A DNA stretch of 64,000 nucleotides from assembly GCF_021919125.1 (NCBI RefSeq), contig NZ_CP083439.1, positions 1,612,001 through 1,676,000 of the forward strand, given 5' to 3'. Each line of letters begins with the position of its first letter. Positions within the stretch are counted from its first letter, which is position 1. Made by a program: the position numbers and the translations under genes. The notes below the pieces were generated by a model. The model was not told the DNA's origin, searched no databases, and worked only from the letters and a program-made list of their open reading frames with translations. The stretch is from Clavibacter sp. A6099. GTDB lineage: Bacteria > Actinomycetota > Actinomycetes > Actinomycetales > Microbacteriaceae. This document shows, piece after piece, positions 9,089 through 19,800 of this stretch.

Positions 9089-9838
9089 ATGACCTCCGAC
9101 TCGCCCGACCTCGCCGCCCTGTCCTCCTCTTTCGGCGGCGTCTCCGAGCAGTACGACCGGGTGCGGCCGGCCTACCCGGACGAGGCGGTGGCGTGGATGC
9201 TCCCCGCCGGCGCCCGCCGCGTGGTGGACCTCGGCGCGGGCACGGGCAAGCTGACGCGCCTCCTCGCGGATCGCGGCCTCGACGTCACGGCGGTCGAGCC
9301 GGACGACCGCATGCGCGCCGTGCTCGCGGACCGGCTGCCGGGCGTGACGGCCGTCCGCGGATCCGGCGAGGCGATCCCCGTGGGCGACGGCGAGGAGGAC
9401 GCCGTGCTCGTCGCGCAGGCCTGGCACTGGATGGACGCGGGCGAGGCGGCCCGCGAGGCCGCGCGCGTCCTCCGGCCGGGCGGTCGCCTCGGGATCGTCT
9501 GGAACGTCATGGACACGGAGGTCGGCTGGGTCCGCGAGCTCGACGCCCTCCTGCAGCCGGGCGCACGTGCCGCCGGCCGCGCCACCGAGCCCGGCCCGTT
9601 CCCCGGCTTCGGCCCCGTCGAGCACGCGTCCTTCGCGCACGTGCACCGCACGACCCCCGAGGAGGTGGTGGACCTCGCCGGATCCATCAGCCGCATCAGC
9701 ACGCTGCCGGACGTCGAGCGCGCCCGCGTCCTCGACGACATCAGGACCCTCCTCGCCGGTCACCCGGACACGGCGGGCCGCGACGCGCTCGACCTGCCGT
9801 ACCGCGCCGACGCCTACCGCGCCCAGCTCGGCGGATGA
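9089..9838 (+). CDS. Class I SAM-dependent methyltransferase
   Basis: A 249-residue cytoplasmic enzyme with the Rossmann-like SAM fold. Motif I is VVDLGAGTGKLTRLL (about 45-59), an acidic end of strand 2 occurs at VEPDDRM, and AQAWHWMD plus VLRPGGRLGIVWN mark motifs III and IV. This is the methyltransferase type 11 pattern; the acceptor cannot be read from the sequence. A CAGGAT hexamer lies 6 nt before the ATG, compatible with a leaderless mRNA. It is separated from ileS by that gene's T-box leader. Confidence 0.88.
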   Translation: MTSDSPDLAALSSSFGGVSEQYDRVRPAYPDEAVAWMLPAGARRVVDLGAGTGKLTRLLADRGLDVTAVEPDDRMRAVLADRLPGVTAVRGSGEAIPVGDGEEDAVLVAQAWHWMDAGEAAREAARVLRPGGRLGIVWNVMDTEVGWVRELDALLQPGARAAGRATEPGPFPGFGPVEHASFAHVHRTTPEEVVDLAGSISRISTLPDVERARVLDDIRTLLAGHPDTAGRDALDLPYRADAYRAQLGG

Positions 9839-9867
9839 GCGCCCACGGGATGCGGTCCGCCGGGCGC

Positions 9868-9873
9868 TAGGAT
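9868..9873 (+). promoter_or_regulatory. -10 hexamer TAGGAT of the ileS operon
   Basis: TAGGAT predicts a transcription start near 9880, right at the 5' end of the T-box leader described next. Confidence 0.6.
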
Positions 9874-9879
9874 CGTCAG

Positions 9880-10084
9880 CACAGGCGCCGATCCGGCCAT
9901 CACCGGGGAGCCTTCGGAAGAAAGCCGCGGAGCACGCGGCGAGTAGAACCGAACGGACAGGGCCCGTCATCGCCTTCAGGAGAGTGGTCGCGCATCGCGT
10001 GGCAAGCGGGGTGGTACCGCGCTCGGGGATCCGCATGAGGGATCCGGGCGTCCTCGCGGAGAGCCCGTCCCCGCAGGAGATGCC
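9880..10084 (+). ncRNA. T-box riboswitch of ileS, ultrashort stem I class, isoleucine specifier AUC
   Basis: The leader senses uncharged tRNA-Ile. CCGG at 9893-9896 pairs with CCGG at 9903-9906 to make a very short stem I whose hexaloop CCAUCA displays the Ile codon AUC at 9899-9901. The conserved T-box GGGGUGGUACCGCG runs from 10008 to 10021; UGGU at 10012-10015 pairs with the ACCA end of tRNA-Ile. The AGGAGA ribosome binding site is at 10075-10080 and CCU at 10052-10054 could mask it, so control is probably at translation, as known for actinobacterial ileS T-boxes. No run of U follows, which argues against an attenuator. Confidence 0.93.
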
Positions 10085-13000
10085 ATGACCTACCCCCGTC
10101 CCGTCCCCGACGACCCGAGCGCCCCCGACCAGGTTGCCGCGAGCCCGCGCTTCCCGGACGTCGAGAAGGGCATCCTCGCGTTCTGGAAGCGCGACGACAC
10201 CTTCCGCGCCTCCGTCGAGCAGCGCGAGGGCTGCGACGAGTGGGTCTTCTACGACGGCCCGCCGTTCGCCAACGGCCTCCCGCACTACGGGCACCTCCTC
10301 ACGGGCTACGCGAAGGACGCCTTCCCGCGCTTCCAGACCATGCGCGGCAAGCAGGTCCACCGCCGCTTCGGCTGGGACACGCACGGCCTGCCCGCGGAGC
10401 TCGAGGCGATGCGCCAGCTCGGGATCACGGAGAAGAGCGAGATCGAGGAGATGGGCGTCGAGGAGTTCAACGCCGTCGCCCGCCGCTCGGTGCTCGAGTA
10501 CACGGGGGAGTGGGAGGAGTACGTCACCCGCTCGGCCCGCTGGGTCGACTTCGAGGACGACTACAAGACGCTCGACGTCGACTTCATGGAGTCGGTGATC
10601 TGGGCGTTCAAGCAGCTGCACGACAAGGGCCTCGCCTACGAGGGCTTCCGCGTGCTGCCGTACTGCTGGCACGACCAGACCCCGCTGAGCAACCACGAGC
10701 TGCGGATGGACGACGACGTCTACCGCATGCGCCAGGACCAGTCCGTGACCGTCACGTTCCCTCTCGTCGGCGCGAAGGCCGAGTCGCTCGGCCTCACCGC
10801 GGTGCGCGCGCTCGCCTGGACGACCACGCCCTGGACCCTGCCGACGAACATGGCGCTCGCGGTCGGGCCGGACATCGTCTACGCCGTGGTGCCGGCCGGC
10901 CCGGCAGGCACCCCCGATGCGGAAGCACCCGACTCCCTGCCCCGCGCGTCGTCCGTGCGGCTCGCGGCCGAGGTGCTCGGATCCGAGTACCTCATCGCCC
11001 AGGACCTCGTGGGGAACTACGCCAAGGACCTCGGCTACGCGTCCGCCGACGAGGCCCGCGCCGCCGTCTCCCGCACCGTGCTCGGCCGCCAGCTCGAGGG
11101 CGTCGCGTACGACCGCCTCTGGGACTTCTACGCCGACGTCGAGCGGTTCGGCACGGAGAACGCCTGGCAGGTGCTCGTCGCCGACTACGTCACGACGACC
11201 GACGGCACCGGCATCGTCCACCAGGCCCCGGCCTACGGCGAGGAGGACCAGCAGGTCTGCGCCGCCGCCGGGATCCCGGTGATCCTCTCGCTCGACGAGG
11301 GCGGCCGGTTCGTCGACACCGTGCCCGAGGTCGCGGGCGAGCTGTGGTCGGACGCCGGCAAGACGCTCACGCGCATGCTCAAGGCCCAGGGCCGCCTCAT
11401 CCGGCAGGCCAGCTACGAGCACTCCTACCCGCACTGCTGGCGCTGCAAGAACCCGCTGATCTACAAGGCCGTGTCGAGCTGGTTCGTGCGCGTCACCGAC
11501 TTCCGCGACGACATGGTGCGACTCAACCAGGACATCACCTGGACGCCGGAGAACGTCAAGGACGGCCAGTTCGGCAAGTGGATCGGCAACGCGCGCGACT
11601 GGTCGATCAGCCGCAACCGGTTCTGGGGCAGCCCCATCCCGGTGTGGAAGAGCGACGACCCGGCGTACCCGCGCATCGACGTGTACGGCAGCCTCGACGA
11701 GCTCGAGGCCGACTTCGGGGTGCGGCCGACGGACCTGCACCGCCCCTTCATCGACGAGCTCACGCGCCCGAACCCCGACGACCCGACCGGCCGCTCCACC
11801 ATGCGCCGCATCGAGGACGTGCTCGACGTCTGGTTCGACTCCGGTTCCATGCCGTTCGCCCAGGTGCACTACCCGTTCGAGAACCGCGAGTGGTTCGACC
11901 AGCACAGCCCGGCGGACTTCATCGTCGAGTACATCGGCCAGACCCGCGGCTGGTTCTACACGCTGCACGCGCTGTCGACGGCGCTGTTCGAGCGCCCGGC
12001 GTTCTCGAGCGTCGTGAGCCACGGCATCGTCCTCGGCAACGACGGCCAGAAGATGTCCAAGTCGCTCCGCAACTACCCGGACGTCAACGAGGTGTTCGAC
12101 CGCGACGGATCCGACGCCATGCGCTGGTTCCTCCTCGCGAGCCCCGTGCTCCGCGGCGGCAACCTCGTGGTGACGGAGGAGGGGATCCGCGAGGGCGTCC
12201 GCCAGGTGCTGCTCCCGCTCTGGAGCACCTGGTACTTCTTCTCCCTCTACGCCAACTCGGCGCAGCCCGGCGGCTACGAGGCGCACCGCGACACGACGAG
12301 CGACGACGTGCTGGACCGCTACATCCTGGCCCGCACGCGCCGCCTCGTCACCGAGGTCACCGAGCACATGACGGCGCTCGACTCCACGCTCGCCGCCGCG
12401 TCCCTCCGCGACTTCGCCGACGTGCTCACGAACTGGTACGTGCGCCGCAGCCGCGACCGCTTCTGGGCGGGCACGGAAGCCGGCGACACGCGCGCGTTCG
12501 ACACCCTCCACACGGTCCTCGAGACCGTGACGCGCGTGGCCGCGCCGCTGCTCCCGCTCGTGTCCGAGCGCATCTGGAAGGACCTCACGGGCGGGCGCAG
12601 CGTCCACCTGGAGGACTGGCCCGAGCCCGACGACCTGCCCGCGGACGATCGCCTCGTCGAGGTGATGGACCGGGTCCGCCAGGTCGCCTCGACCGCGCTC
12701 TCGCTGCGCAAGCAGTCGGGCCTCCGCGTCCGCCAGCCGCTCGCGCGCCTCACGGTCGTGAGCGACGACGCCGACGGGCTGGCCCTGTTCGAGGACATCC
12801 TGCGCGACGAGCTCAACGTCAAGGCCGTCGCCGTCGAGGAGCTGACCACGTCGAGCGCGGCCGACGCGGGCATCACCCGCCGCCTCACCGTCAACGCGCG
12901 CGTCGCCGGGCCCCGCCTCGGCAAGGGCGTGCAGCAGGTGATCCAGGCCGCCCGTGCGGGCGACTGGACGGAGGTCCACGGCGAGGTCGTCGCGGGCGGC

Positions 13001-13387
13001 GTGCCGCTCGTGGCCGGCGAGTACGAGCTGGTGCTGGAGGTGGCGGGCGACCGCGCCGACCAGGCGCTGGCGCTCCTGCCTGGCGGCGGGTTCCTGCTGC
13101 TCGACACCGCGCTCACCCCGGAGCTCGAGGCAGAGGGCCTCGCGCGCGACGTCGTCCGGAACGTGCAGGACGCGCGGAAGGGCGCGGGGCTCGACGTGAG
13201 CGACCGCATCTCCCTCGTGATCCGGCTGGACGCCGCGGGTGCAGAGCAGGCCGAGCGGTTCCGGGACCTCATCGCGCGTGAGACCCTGGCGGTGGCGCTG
13301 CGGATCGACGCGGACGACCAGGCGACGGAGTCCGGCATCACCGTCGGCAGCGGATCGCCCCTGTACATCGAGGTGGAGCGAGCATGA
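10085..13387 (+). CDS. ileS: Isoleucyl-tRNA synthetase, eukaryote-like (IleRS2-type) form
   Basis: Charges tRNA-Ile with isoleucine and edits misactivated valine. At 1,100 residues it matches the long IleRS type. The HIGH motif is HYGH at 67-70, a form common in eukaryotic and IleRS2 enzymes, and KMSKS is at 656-660. The CP1 editing domain contains the [11 protein letters not shown] segment, and an anticodon-binding domain plus a long C-terminal extension follow. IleRS2 enzymes are often insensitive to mupirocin; that property is inferred here. First gene of ileS-folC-DUF4233-ndk, controlled by the T-box. Confidence 0.97.
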   Translation: MTYPRPVPDDPSAPDQVAASPRFPDVEKGILAFWKRDDTFRASVEQREGCDEWVFYDGPPFANGLPHYGHLLTGYAKDAFPRFQTMRGKQVHRRFGWDTHGLPAELEAMRQLGITEKSEIEEMGVEEFNAVARRSVLEYTGEWEEYVTRSARWVDFEDDYKTLDVDFMESVIWAFKQLHDKGLAYEGFRVLPYCWHDQTPLSNHELRMDDDVYRMRQDQSVTVTFPLVGAKAESLGLTAVRALAWTTTPWTLPTNMALAVGPDIVYAVVPAGPAGTPDAEAPDSLPRASSVRLAAEVLGSEYLIAQDLVGNYAKDLGYASADEARAAVSRTVLGRQLEGVAYDRLWDFYADVERFGTENAWQVLVADYVTTTDGTGIVHQAPAYGEEDQQVCAAAGIPVILSLDEGGRFVDTVPEVAGELWSDAGKTLTRMLKAQGRLIRQASYEHSYPHCWRCKNPLIYKAVSSWFVRVTDFRDDMVRLNQDITWTPENVKDGQFGKWIGNARDWSISRNRFWGSPIPVWKSDDPAYPRIDVYGSLDELEADFGVRPTDLHRPFIDELTRPNPDDPTGRSTMRRIEDVLDVWFDSGSMPFAQVHYPFENREWFDQHSPADFIVEYIGQTRGWFYTLHALSTALFERPAFSSVVSHGIVLGNDGQKMSKSLRNYPDVNEVFDRDGSDAMRWFLLASPVLRGGNLVVTEEGIREGVRQVLLPLWSTWYFFSLYANSAQPGGYEAHRDTTSDDVLDRYILARTRRLVTEVTEHMTALDSTLAAASLRDFADVLTNWYVRRSRDRFWAGTEAGDTRAFDTLHTVLETVTRVAAPLLPLVSERIWKDLTGGRSVHLEDWPEPDDLPADDRLVEVMDRVRQVASTALSLRKQSGLRVRQPLARLTVVSDDADGLALFEDILRDELNVKAVAVEELTTSSAADAGITRRLTVNARVAGPRLGKGVQQVIQAARAGDWTEVHGEVVAGGVPLVAGEYELVLEVAGDRADQALALLPGGGFLLLDTALTPELEAEGLARDVVRNVQDARKGAGLDVSDRISLVIRLDAAGAEQAERFRDLIARETLAVALRIDADDQATESGITVGSGSPLYIEVERA

Positions 13388-14952
13388 GCGACCAGCGGGG
13401 CGGACAGCCCTTCGACGACGACGAGCCCCGGCGCGACGACGACTTCGAGCCGGAGGCGGACGAGGGCGTCGACGCCGCCGCGCGCGCCCTCGACCCCGAC
13501 GTCGACGGCCTGAGCGACGACCAGCTCTTCGCCGACGACGCGGCGGAGCTCCGCCGCGAGGCCGAGCAGTCGATCGTGGCCGGCCGCGAGGTCGACGACG
13601 AGAACTACTTCGAGCGCGAGGGCGACGCCGTGTACCAGGCGCTCCTCGCGCGGATGGGGGAGCAGGCGCCGCAGCCGCGCCTGTCCGCGACCCGCCGCGT
13701 CGTCGAGCTCCTCGGCGACCCGCAGCGCGCGTACCCGATCGTGCACGTCACCGGCACCAACGGGAAGACGTCGACGAGCCGGATCACCGAGAGCATCCTG
13801 CGCGCCGCGGGCCTCCGCACGGGCCTCTTCACGAGCCCGCACCTGGTGCGCTTCAACGAGCGCATCGTCGTCGACGGCCTGCCGATCACCGACGAGGCGC
13901 TCAGCCGCAACTGGGCCGACGTCGAGCCCTTCATCGACCTGGTCGACCGGGAGCTCGTCGCCGCGGGCGAGGAGCCCGTCACGTTCTTCGAGGCGCTGAC
14001 GGTGCTCGCGTTCGCGTCGTTCGCCGACGCGCCCGTGGACGTCGCCGTCATCGAGGTCGGCATGGGCGGCGAGTGGGACAGCACCAACGTCGGCGACGGC
14101 CAGGTCGCCGTCTTCACGCCCGTCTCGCTCGACCACACGCAGCGCCTGGGATCCACCATGGCGGAGATCGCGCGCACCAAGTCCGGCATCGTCAAGCCCG
14201 CCGCGGACGTCGTCTCCAGCGCGCAGGCGCCCGAGGTCGTCGCCGAGCTCACGCGCGCGGCCGAGCTGACGGAGTCCACCTGGTCGATCGAGGGCGAGCG
14301 GTTCCGCCTCCTCGACACGACCCTCGCGGTCGGCGGCCAGGTCATCAGCGTGCAGGGCCTCGCGGGCACGTACCGCGACGTCTTCCTCCCGATGTTCGGC
14401 GCGCACCAGGCCCAGAACGCCGCGGTCGCGATCGCCGCGGTCGAGTCGTTCCTCGGCGGCGGCGACCACGCCATCCACGACGACGTGCTCGCGGAGGGCC
14501 TCGCCACGGCGACGAGCCCCGGCCGCCTGCAGGTCGTCGGCACCGAGCCGACCGTCCTGGTCGACGCCGCGCACAACCCCGCGGGCGCCGCGTCGCTCGC
14601 GGCCGCGCTGCCCGTCTACTTCACCTTCGACCGCGTCACGGCCGTCATCGGGGTCCTCGCGGACAAGGACGCCGAGGGCATCGTGCGCGAGCTCGCGCCC
14701 GTGGTCGACCACTTCATCGTCACGCGCTCCCAGTCCGAGCGCTCGGTGGATCCCGACGAGCTGGCGCGCATCGTCGTCGGCGTCGTCGGCCGCGACCGCG
14801 TCACGGTCGAGCCCGACCTCCGCACGGCCCTCGAGGACGCGCGCGACTCCGCGGGCGAGACCGAGAAGGGCGCGGCGCTCGTCACGGGCTCGATCCTCCT
14901 CGTCGGCGAGGCCATCGCGCACGCCGCCGACGAGGGCTGGAAGACCGCGTGA
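13384..14952 (+). CDS. folC: Folylpolyglutamate synthase / dihydrofolate synthase
   Basis: Adds glutamate to dihydropteroate and folates using ATP. The P-loop GTNGKT is at 124-129 within [17 protein letters not shown], followed by the folate loop [12 protein letters not shown] and the Mur-ligase-type segments SLDHTQRLG and [10 protein letters not shown]. Its ATG overlaps the ileS stop (ATGA). The 522 residues exceed the usual 420-450 because of a very acidic, probably disordered N-terminal extension of about 75 residues; an internal start is possible but has no better ribosome binding site. Confidence 0.96.
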   Translation: MSDQRGGQPFDDDEPRRDDDFEPEADEGVDAAARALDPDVDGLSDDQLFADDAAELRREAEQSIVAGREVDDENYFEREGDAVYQALLARMGEQAPQPRLSATRRVVELLGDPQRAYPIVHVTGTNGKTSTSRITESILRAAGLRTGLFTSPHLVRFNERIVVDGLPITDEALSRNWADVEPFIDLVDRELVAAGEEPVTFFEALTVLAFASFADAPVDVAVIEVGMGGEWDSTNVGDGQVAVFTPVSLDHTQRLGSTMAEIARTKSGIVKPAADVVSSAQAPEVVAELTRAAELTESTWSIEGERFRLLDTTLAVGGQVISVQGLAGTYRDVFLPMFGAHQAQNAAVAIAAVESFLGGGDHAIHDDVLAEGLATATSPGRLQVVGTEPTVLVDAAHNPAGAASLAAALPVYFTFDRVTAVIGVLADKDAEGIVRELAPVVDHFIVTRSQSERSVDPDELARIVVGVVGRDRVTVEPDLRTALEDARDSAGETEKGAALVTGSILLVGEAIAHAADEGWKTA

Positions 14953-15446
14953 GCGCCGACGGCCGCCCGGCCCGCACCAGGCGACCCCGACCGCCCCGCA
15001 CGACGGTGGAGATCCTCGGATCCATCGTCATGGGCTTCCAGGTCATCGTCGTGTTCCTGGCGAGCCTCGTGGCGTTCGGCCTCGGCTCCCTGCCGCCGCT
15101 GCTCGCTCTCGGCGGCGGCGCCCTCCTCGTGATCGCCATGCTGGCCGTCGTCGGCGCCCTCCGCACCCCGCTCGGCGTCCGCGCCGGCTGGGTCGTGCAG
15201 GTCCTCGTCGTCCTCACCGGCTTCGTGCTGCCCGCCATGTTCGCCGTAGGCGGCTTCTTCCTGCTCCTCTGGGTCTACGCCATGGTGCAGGGCGCCCGGA
15301 TCGACCGCGAGAAGGCGGCGGCCCGCGGCGCATGGGAGCAGGCCATGCTCGACGAGCAGGCCGCGGCGGGCGACGCCCCGGCCCCGGGCGACGACCGCCC
15401 CACCGACCACCGACCGACCACCGAGCCGCCGGCTCCCACCCCGTAG
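14949..15446 (+). CDS. DUF4233 membrane protein
   Basis: A 165-residue membrane protein of unknown function with about four transmembrane helices (residues about 25-115: SIVMGFQVIVVFLASLVAFG, then two further hydrophobic blocks and FVLPAMFAVGGFFLLLWVY). The C-terminal 40 residues are charged and Pro-rich. The GTG start overlaps the folC stop, and ndk starts 9 bp downstream. The folC-DUF4233-ndk order is a recurring actinobacterial arrangement, so the call rests on both sequence and context. Confidence 0.87.
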   Translation: MSADGRPARTRRPRPPRTTVEILGSIVMGFQVIVVFLASLVAFGLGSLPPLLALGGGALLVIAMLAVVGALRTPLGVRAGWVVQVLVVLTGFVLPAMFAVGGFFLLLWVYAMVQGARIDREKAAARGAWEQAMLDEQAAAGDAPAPGDDRPTDHRPTTEPPAPTP

Positions 15447-15455
15447 GAGGCACCC

Positions 15456-15875
15456 ATGTCCGCTCCCGTCCAGGAGACCCTCGTCCTCGTCAAGCCCGAC
15501 GGCGTCGCCCGCGGCCTCACCGGCGAGATCCTCCGCCGCATCGAGGCCAAGGGCTACCAGATCGTCGACCTCCGCATGGTGCAGGCCGAGCGCGCCCTGC
15601 TCGAGCAGCACTACGAGGAGCACCAGGGCAAGCCGTTCTACGAGCCGCTCGTCGAGTTCATGGAGTCGGGCCCGATCGTCGCCGTGCGCGTCGCCGGGAA
15701 CCGCGTCATCGAGGGCTTCCGCTCGCTCGCCGGCACGACCGACCCGACGGGCGCCGCCCCCGGCACGATCCGCGGCGACCTCGGGCGCGACTGGGGCCTC
15801 GCCGTCGCGCAGAACCTCGTGCACGGCAGCGACTCGCCGGAGTCCGCCGCGCGCGAGCTCGCGCTCTGGTTCTAG
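15456..15875 (+). CDS. ndk: Nucleoside-diphosphate kinase
   Basis: Transfers the terminal phosphate between nucleoside di- and triphosphates through a phosphohistidine. The 139-residue length is standard. The catalytic histidine is H123 in NLVHGSDSPESA; VLVKPDGVARG near the N-terminus and RGDLG are other family marks. A consensus AGGAGG lies 6 nt before the ATG. It closes the ileS operon and is followed at once by a strong terminator. Confidence 0.98.
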   Translation: MSAPVQETLVLVKPDGVARGLTGEILRRIEAKGYQIVDLRMVQAERALLEQHYEEHQGKPFYEPLVEFMESGPIVAVRVAGNRVIEGFRSLAGTTDPTGAAPGTIRGDLGRDWGLAVAQNLVHGSDSPESAARELALWF

Positions 15876-15883
15876 GACGCGCA

Positions 15884-15927
15884 CGAGGAGAGGGGCCGAC
15901 CGGCATCCGGTCGGCCCCTCTCCTCGT
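15884..15927. terminator. Bidirectional intrinsic terminator between ndk and the VKOR gene
   Basis: A perfect 20-bp inverted repeat (arms 15884-15903 and 15908-15927, loop CATC) lies between convergent genes. Confidence 0.85.
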
Positions 15928-15936
15928 CCCGGCGCC

Positions 15937-16545
15937 TCAGTCGAGCAGCGTCGGGATGAGGGCGGGGAACGTCGCGATGATCGCGACCACGATGATCGCG
16001 TAGTTCAGCACCACGACCGCCCACGTGTACGGGGCCACGGCGTCCGCGGCCCGGCGGATCCCCGCGGGGACCGGCAGCAGGCCCGCGCGCGCGGTGGCGG
16101 AGAGCGTGCCCCACCACAGCGGGATCATCGCGCTCCACACGAGCAGGCAGTAGGGGCAGAGCGCGCCGATGACGAAGACGCTCTGGGTGAACAGCCACGT
16201 CACGAAGACCCAGCCGGCGAACGTCCCCACCGCGAAGAGCGTCCAGAACCAGCGTGCGAACCGCGCACCCGCGAACAGGGCCATGCCGATCACGATCGGC
16301 ACCACGAACGCGGCGACCCCGATGAGCGGGTTGGGGAAGCCGAACAGCGATCCCTGGCGCGACTCGATGACCGTGGCGCAGGAGATGAACGGGTTGATGT
16401 CGCACGAGAGCGACGCGCCCGGGTTCTCGAGCAGGTGCAGCCGGTCGAGCACGAGCACGAACGCGCCGATCCAGCCGACGACGCCCGTGACGACGAGCAG
16501 GACGGCCAGGGAGCGGGGATGCGCAGGGGCCCGGGTCGCGGTCAT
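15937..16545 (-). CDS. Vitamin K epoxide reductase (VKOR) family membrane protein
   Basis: A 202-residue quinone-coupled thiol oxidoreductase of the membrane that reoxidises periplasmic disulfide-forming proteins. It has five likely helices. Four active cysteines are present: the loop pair C48 and C56 in LSCDINPFISCATV and the CPYC redox centre at 130-133. No thioredoxin-like domain is fused. Secreted proteins with cysteines, such as the expansin at 8251, would be plausible clients; that link is inference. Confidence 0.93.
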   Translation of the reverse strand: MTATRAPAHPRSLAVLLVVTGVVGWIGAFVLVLDRLHLLENPGASLSCDINPFISCATVIESRQGSLFGFPNPLIGVAAFVVPIVIGMALFAGARFARWFWTLFAVGTFAGWVFVTWLFTQSVFVIGALCPYCLLVWSAMIPLWWGTLSATARAGLLPVPAGIRRAADAVAPYTWAVVVLNYAIIVVAIIATFPALIPTLLD

Positions 16546-16605
16546 GCGGCGATCATGGCAGACGGGGGAGCGCCGACCCTGACGGCCGGGTGGGCGTCGA
16601 CGTGC

Positions 16606-16850
16606 GATACTGGCAGGCAGGTCGGACCGCCGCGCGGCACGACCGCCATGAAGAGTCTTTCCCGGGGCAGACCCGGGCCGCCAGGCACGTCCGGCGGCGG
16701 ATAGCCAGTTCCGTACCAGTGCGCACGACCGAAGCCTCGGGCCGGCCGTCGCAGACCAGGATCGACGGAGAGCCGCGTACGCGGGGATCCACTCGGAGAG
16801 CTACCGGGGTACGGCGCGGCCGTACCGACCGGTTGAGGAGTGCACCAGAG
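16606..16850 (+). promoter_or_regulatory. rne promoter and long structured 5' leader
   Basis: This fills the 305-bp gap before rne. An extended -10, TGCGATACT ending at 16611, predicts a start near 16618 and a leader of about 230 nt; no convincing -35 is seen. The leader holds several short dyads, including CCGCGTACGCGG. RNase E mRNAs are often autoregulated through their leaders, so this region is a candidate; that is inferred. I see no small gene in it. Confidence 0.5.
16803..16833 (+). other. Strong hairpin just upstream of the rne ribosome binding site
   Basis: GGTACGG (16808-16814) pairs with CCGTACC (16820-16826), and ACCGG (16803-16807) can extend it with CCGGT (16829-16833) across a 2-nt bulge. 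It ends one base before TGAGGAG, the likely ribosome binding site of rne. Confidence 0.55.
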
Positions 16851-19800
16851 ATGGTGGAGAGAGACGAGAACACCGGCAGGAGGCGACCCAGCCTCTTCGA
16901 GCGGCTCACGGGCCGCCGCGCCGACACGACCGCGGCGACGGGGACCGGCGGCACGCCCGCGCTCCCCGCGTCCGCGACCCCCGAGGCGAGCGGCACGCCC
17001 GCCGCCTCCGAAGCGAAGGGCCACACCCTGAACGAGAACGACGACACCCGGACCACGCCCGCCGAGCAGGAGGCGCCGGTCGCCCGCCGCTCCCGCCGCG
17101 CGAGCACCCCCGCATCCGCGCCCGCGGTCGCCCAGCCGGACGACGCCAGCGTCGACGCGTCCGCCTCGGCATCCGCTCCCGCGGACGCCGCCGACGAGCG
17201 GCCCGCGGACGAGCAGCCCGCCGCACCGGCCGCCCGCGCCCCGCGCAAGCGCGCCCCGCGCAAGCCCGCCGCCGCGTCCGTCGAGGCTGGCACGCCCGAG
17301 GCGCCGAGCGCGGGCGTCCCCGACGCGGACGCGACGGTCGACGAGCCCGCCGCTGCCGAGCCGGTCGACGCATCCGCTCCCGCCGAGGCGCCCGCCGCTC
17401 CGGCCCGCGCCGTCCCGTCGCTCTCCGTCTTCTTCCAGGCCCCGGACATCGCGCCGCTTCCTCCCCGCCGCGAGCGGGACGACCGCCGCGACGGATCCCG
17501 CGACGAGGACGACGACCTCGACCGCGACGAGCGCCCCGCGCGCTCCTCGCGCCGCGGCGGCCGCGGACAGGACCGCAGCCAGGACCGCGGAGTCAGCCGT
17601 GACGGCCGTGGGCGCGACACCCGCGACGACGACGACCACGACGACGAGGACGACTCGCCGTCCGTCCGCCGCCGCGCGCGCCGCCGCTCCGGCGAGGAGG
17701 GCCGCGACGGCGACGACGCGCCCGGCACGGTCGTCAAGGTCCGCACGCCCCGCGAGCCCGAGCTCATCACCGAGCCGCAGCGCATCAAGGGATCCACGCG
17801 CCTCGAGGCCAAGAAGCAGCGCCGCCGCGACGGTCGCGACGCCGGCCGCCGCCGCCCCGTCCTCACCGAGTCGGAGTACCTGGCGCGCCGCGAGTCGGTC
17901 GACCGCAGCATGATCGTCCGCTCGCGCGACGGCAAGATCCAGATCGGCGTGCTCGAGGATCAGGTGCTCGTCGAGCACTACGTGGCCCGCGCCGACGAGG
18001 CCTCCCTCATCGGCAACGTGTACCTCGGCCGCGTCCAGAACGTGCTGCCCAGCATGGAGGCCGCCTTCATCGACATCGGCCGCGGCCGCAACGCCGTGCT
18101 CTACTCCGGCGAGGTCGACTGGGAGGCCGCGAACGCCGACAAGGGCGGCGGAAGCCACGCGCGTCGCATCGAGGTCGCGCTGAAGCCCGGCGACCGCGTG
18201 CTCGTCCAGGTCACCAAGGACCCGGTCGGCCACAAGGGCGCCCGCCTCACGAGCCAGGTGAGCCTCCCGGGCCGCTACCTCGTGTACGTGCCCAACGGGT
18301 CCATGAACGGCATCAGCCGCAAGCTCCCGGACACCGAGCGCGCGCGACTCAAGAAGACGCTCAAGGAGGTGCTGCCCGAGAACGTGGGCGTCATCGTCCG
18401 CACCGCGGCCGAGGGCGCGACCGAGGAGCAGCTGAAGCTCGACGTCGAGCGGCTCACCTCGCAGTGGGCGGAGATCAGCCGCCAGGTCGAGAAGGCGCAG
18501 GCGCCCGCGCTCCTGCACTCGGAGCCCGACCTGCTGCTGAAGATCATCCGCGACGTCTTCAACGAGGACTTCCGCGAGCTCGTGATCGACGGCGGCGACG
18601 CCCAGGAGATCATCGAGGGCTACCTCCGCGGCGTGGCCCCCGACCTCATCGACCGGGTGCAGACGTACTCGGGCGAGAAGGACTCGTTCGACCACCACCG
18701 CGTCAGCGAGCAGATCGAGAAGGCGCTCGACCGCAAGGTCTGGCTGCCGTCCGGCGGCTCGCTCGTCATCGACCGCACCGAGGCCATGACCGTGGTCGAC
18801 GTCAACACGGGGAAGTTCGTCGGATCCGGCGGCAACCTCGAGGAGACCGTCACGAAGAACAACCTCGAGGCCGCGGAGGAGATCGTCCGCCAGATGCGCC
18901 TGCGCGACATCGGCGGCATCATCGTCGTCGACTTCATCGACATGGTGCTCGAGACCAACCGCGACCTCGTGCTGCGCCGCCTCGTGGAGTGCCTCAGCCG
19001 CGACCGGACCAAGCACCAGGTCGCCGAGGTCACGTCGCTCGGCCTCGTGCAGATGACGCGCAAGAAGCTCGGCCTCGGGCTCCTCGAGTCGTTCTCGGAG
19101 AACTGCGAGACGTGCGCCGGGCGGGGGATCATCATCCACCACGACCCCCTCATGGCCCACAAGCAGACGCCGCAGGAGCCCGTGCAGGGCCAGGGGCGTC
19201 GGCGCGGCGGCAAGGGACAGCAGGAGCACGGCTCAGGCGCCGGCAACGGCAACGGCAACGGCGGCAACGGGGGCGGTCGCGGCTCCGGCGGTGGGCAGGC
19301 GCAGCAGCAGCGCACGCCCGCGGCCAGCACGCACAGCATCACCGACGACGCGCGCTCCGCCCTCGCCAAGATCGCCACGAGCACCATCCAGACGGTGAAC
19401 GAGGCCATCGACCGGGTCGAGGACGTCGTGCGCACGCCGGATGAGACGGCGGACGCGTCCGCGCCGGCCGAGTCGGCTCCCGTCGCGGAGCAGACCCGCG
19501 GCGACCGTCCGCGTCGGAGCCGCGGGGGCCGGGGACGCGCGTCGTCCGCGACCGTCGAGGCGGAGGATCGCTCCGAGCCGCAGGCGCCCGCCGCCGAGGC
19601 GCCGTCCGCTCCCGCCGAGGACCCGACGCCGGCCGACGCGCCGGTGGAGGAGCCCGCCCTGTCGACGCTCGAGCCGCGCGAGGCCATCCGCCTCGAGCCG
19701 GTGCAGATCCTCGACATCCCGGTCGCGAGCGCCCGCACGGCACCGCGCCGCGTCAGCTCGGCGGACGCGGAGCAGCTCCTCGGCTCCGTGCTCGACGCGC

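Noticed and set aside
8924-12979. Very long minus-strand open frame (1,351 codons) opposite the methyltransferase and ileS genes
   Set aside because: Its translation is low-complexity Arg/Gly/Val/His without domains, and it lies antisense to unmistakable ileS; such frames are expected at this GC content.
16590-16850. Upstream in-frame extension of rne
   Set aside because: The extra 87 codons have no ribosome binding site, include the likely promoter hexamer, and read as unpatterned Arg/Gly-rich sequence.
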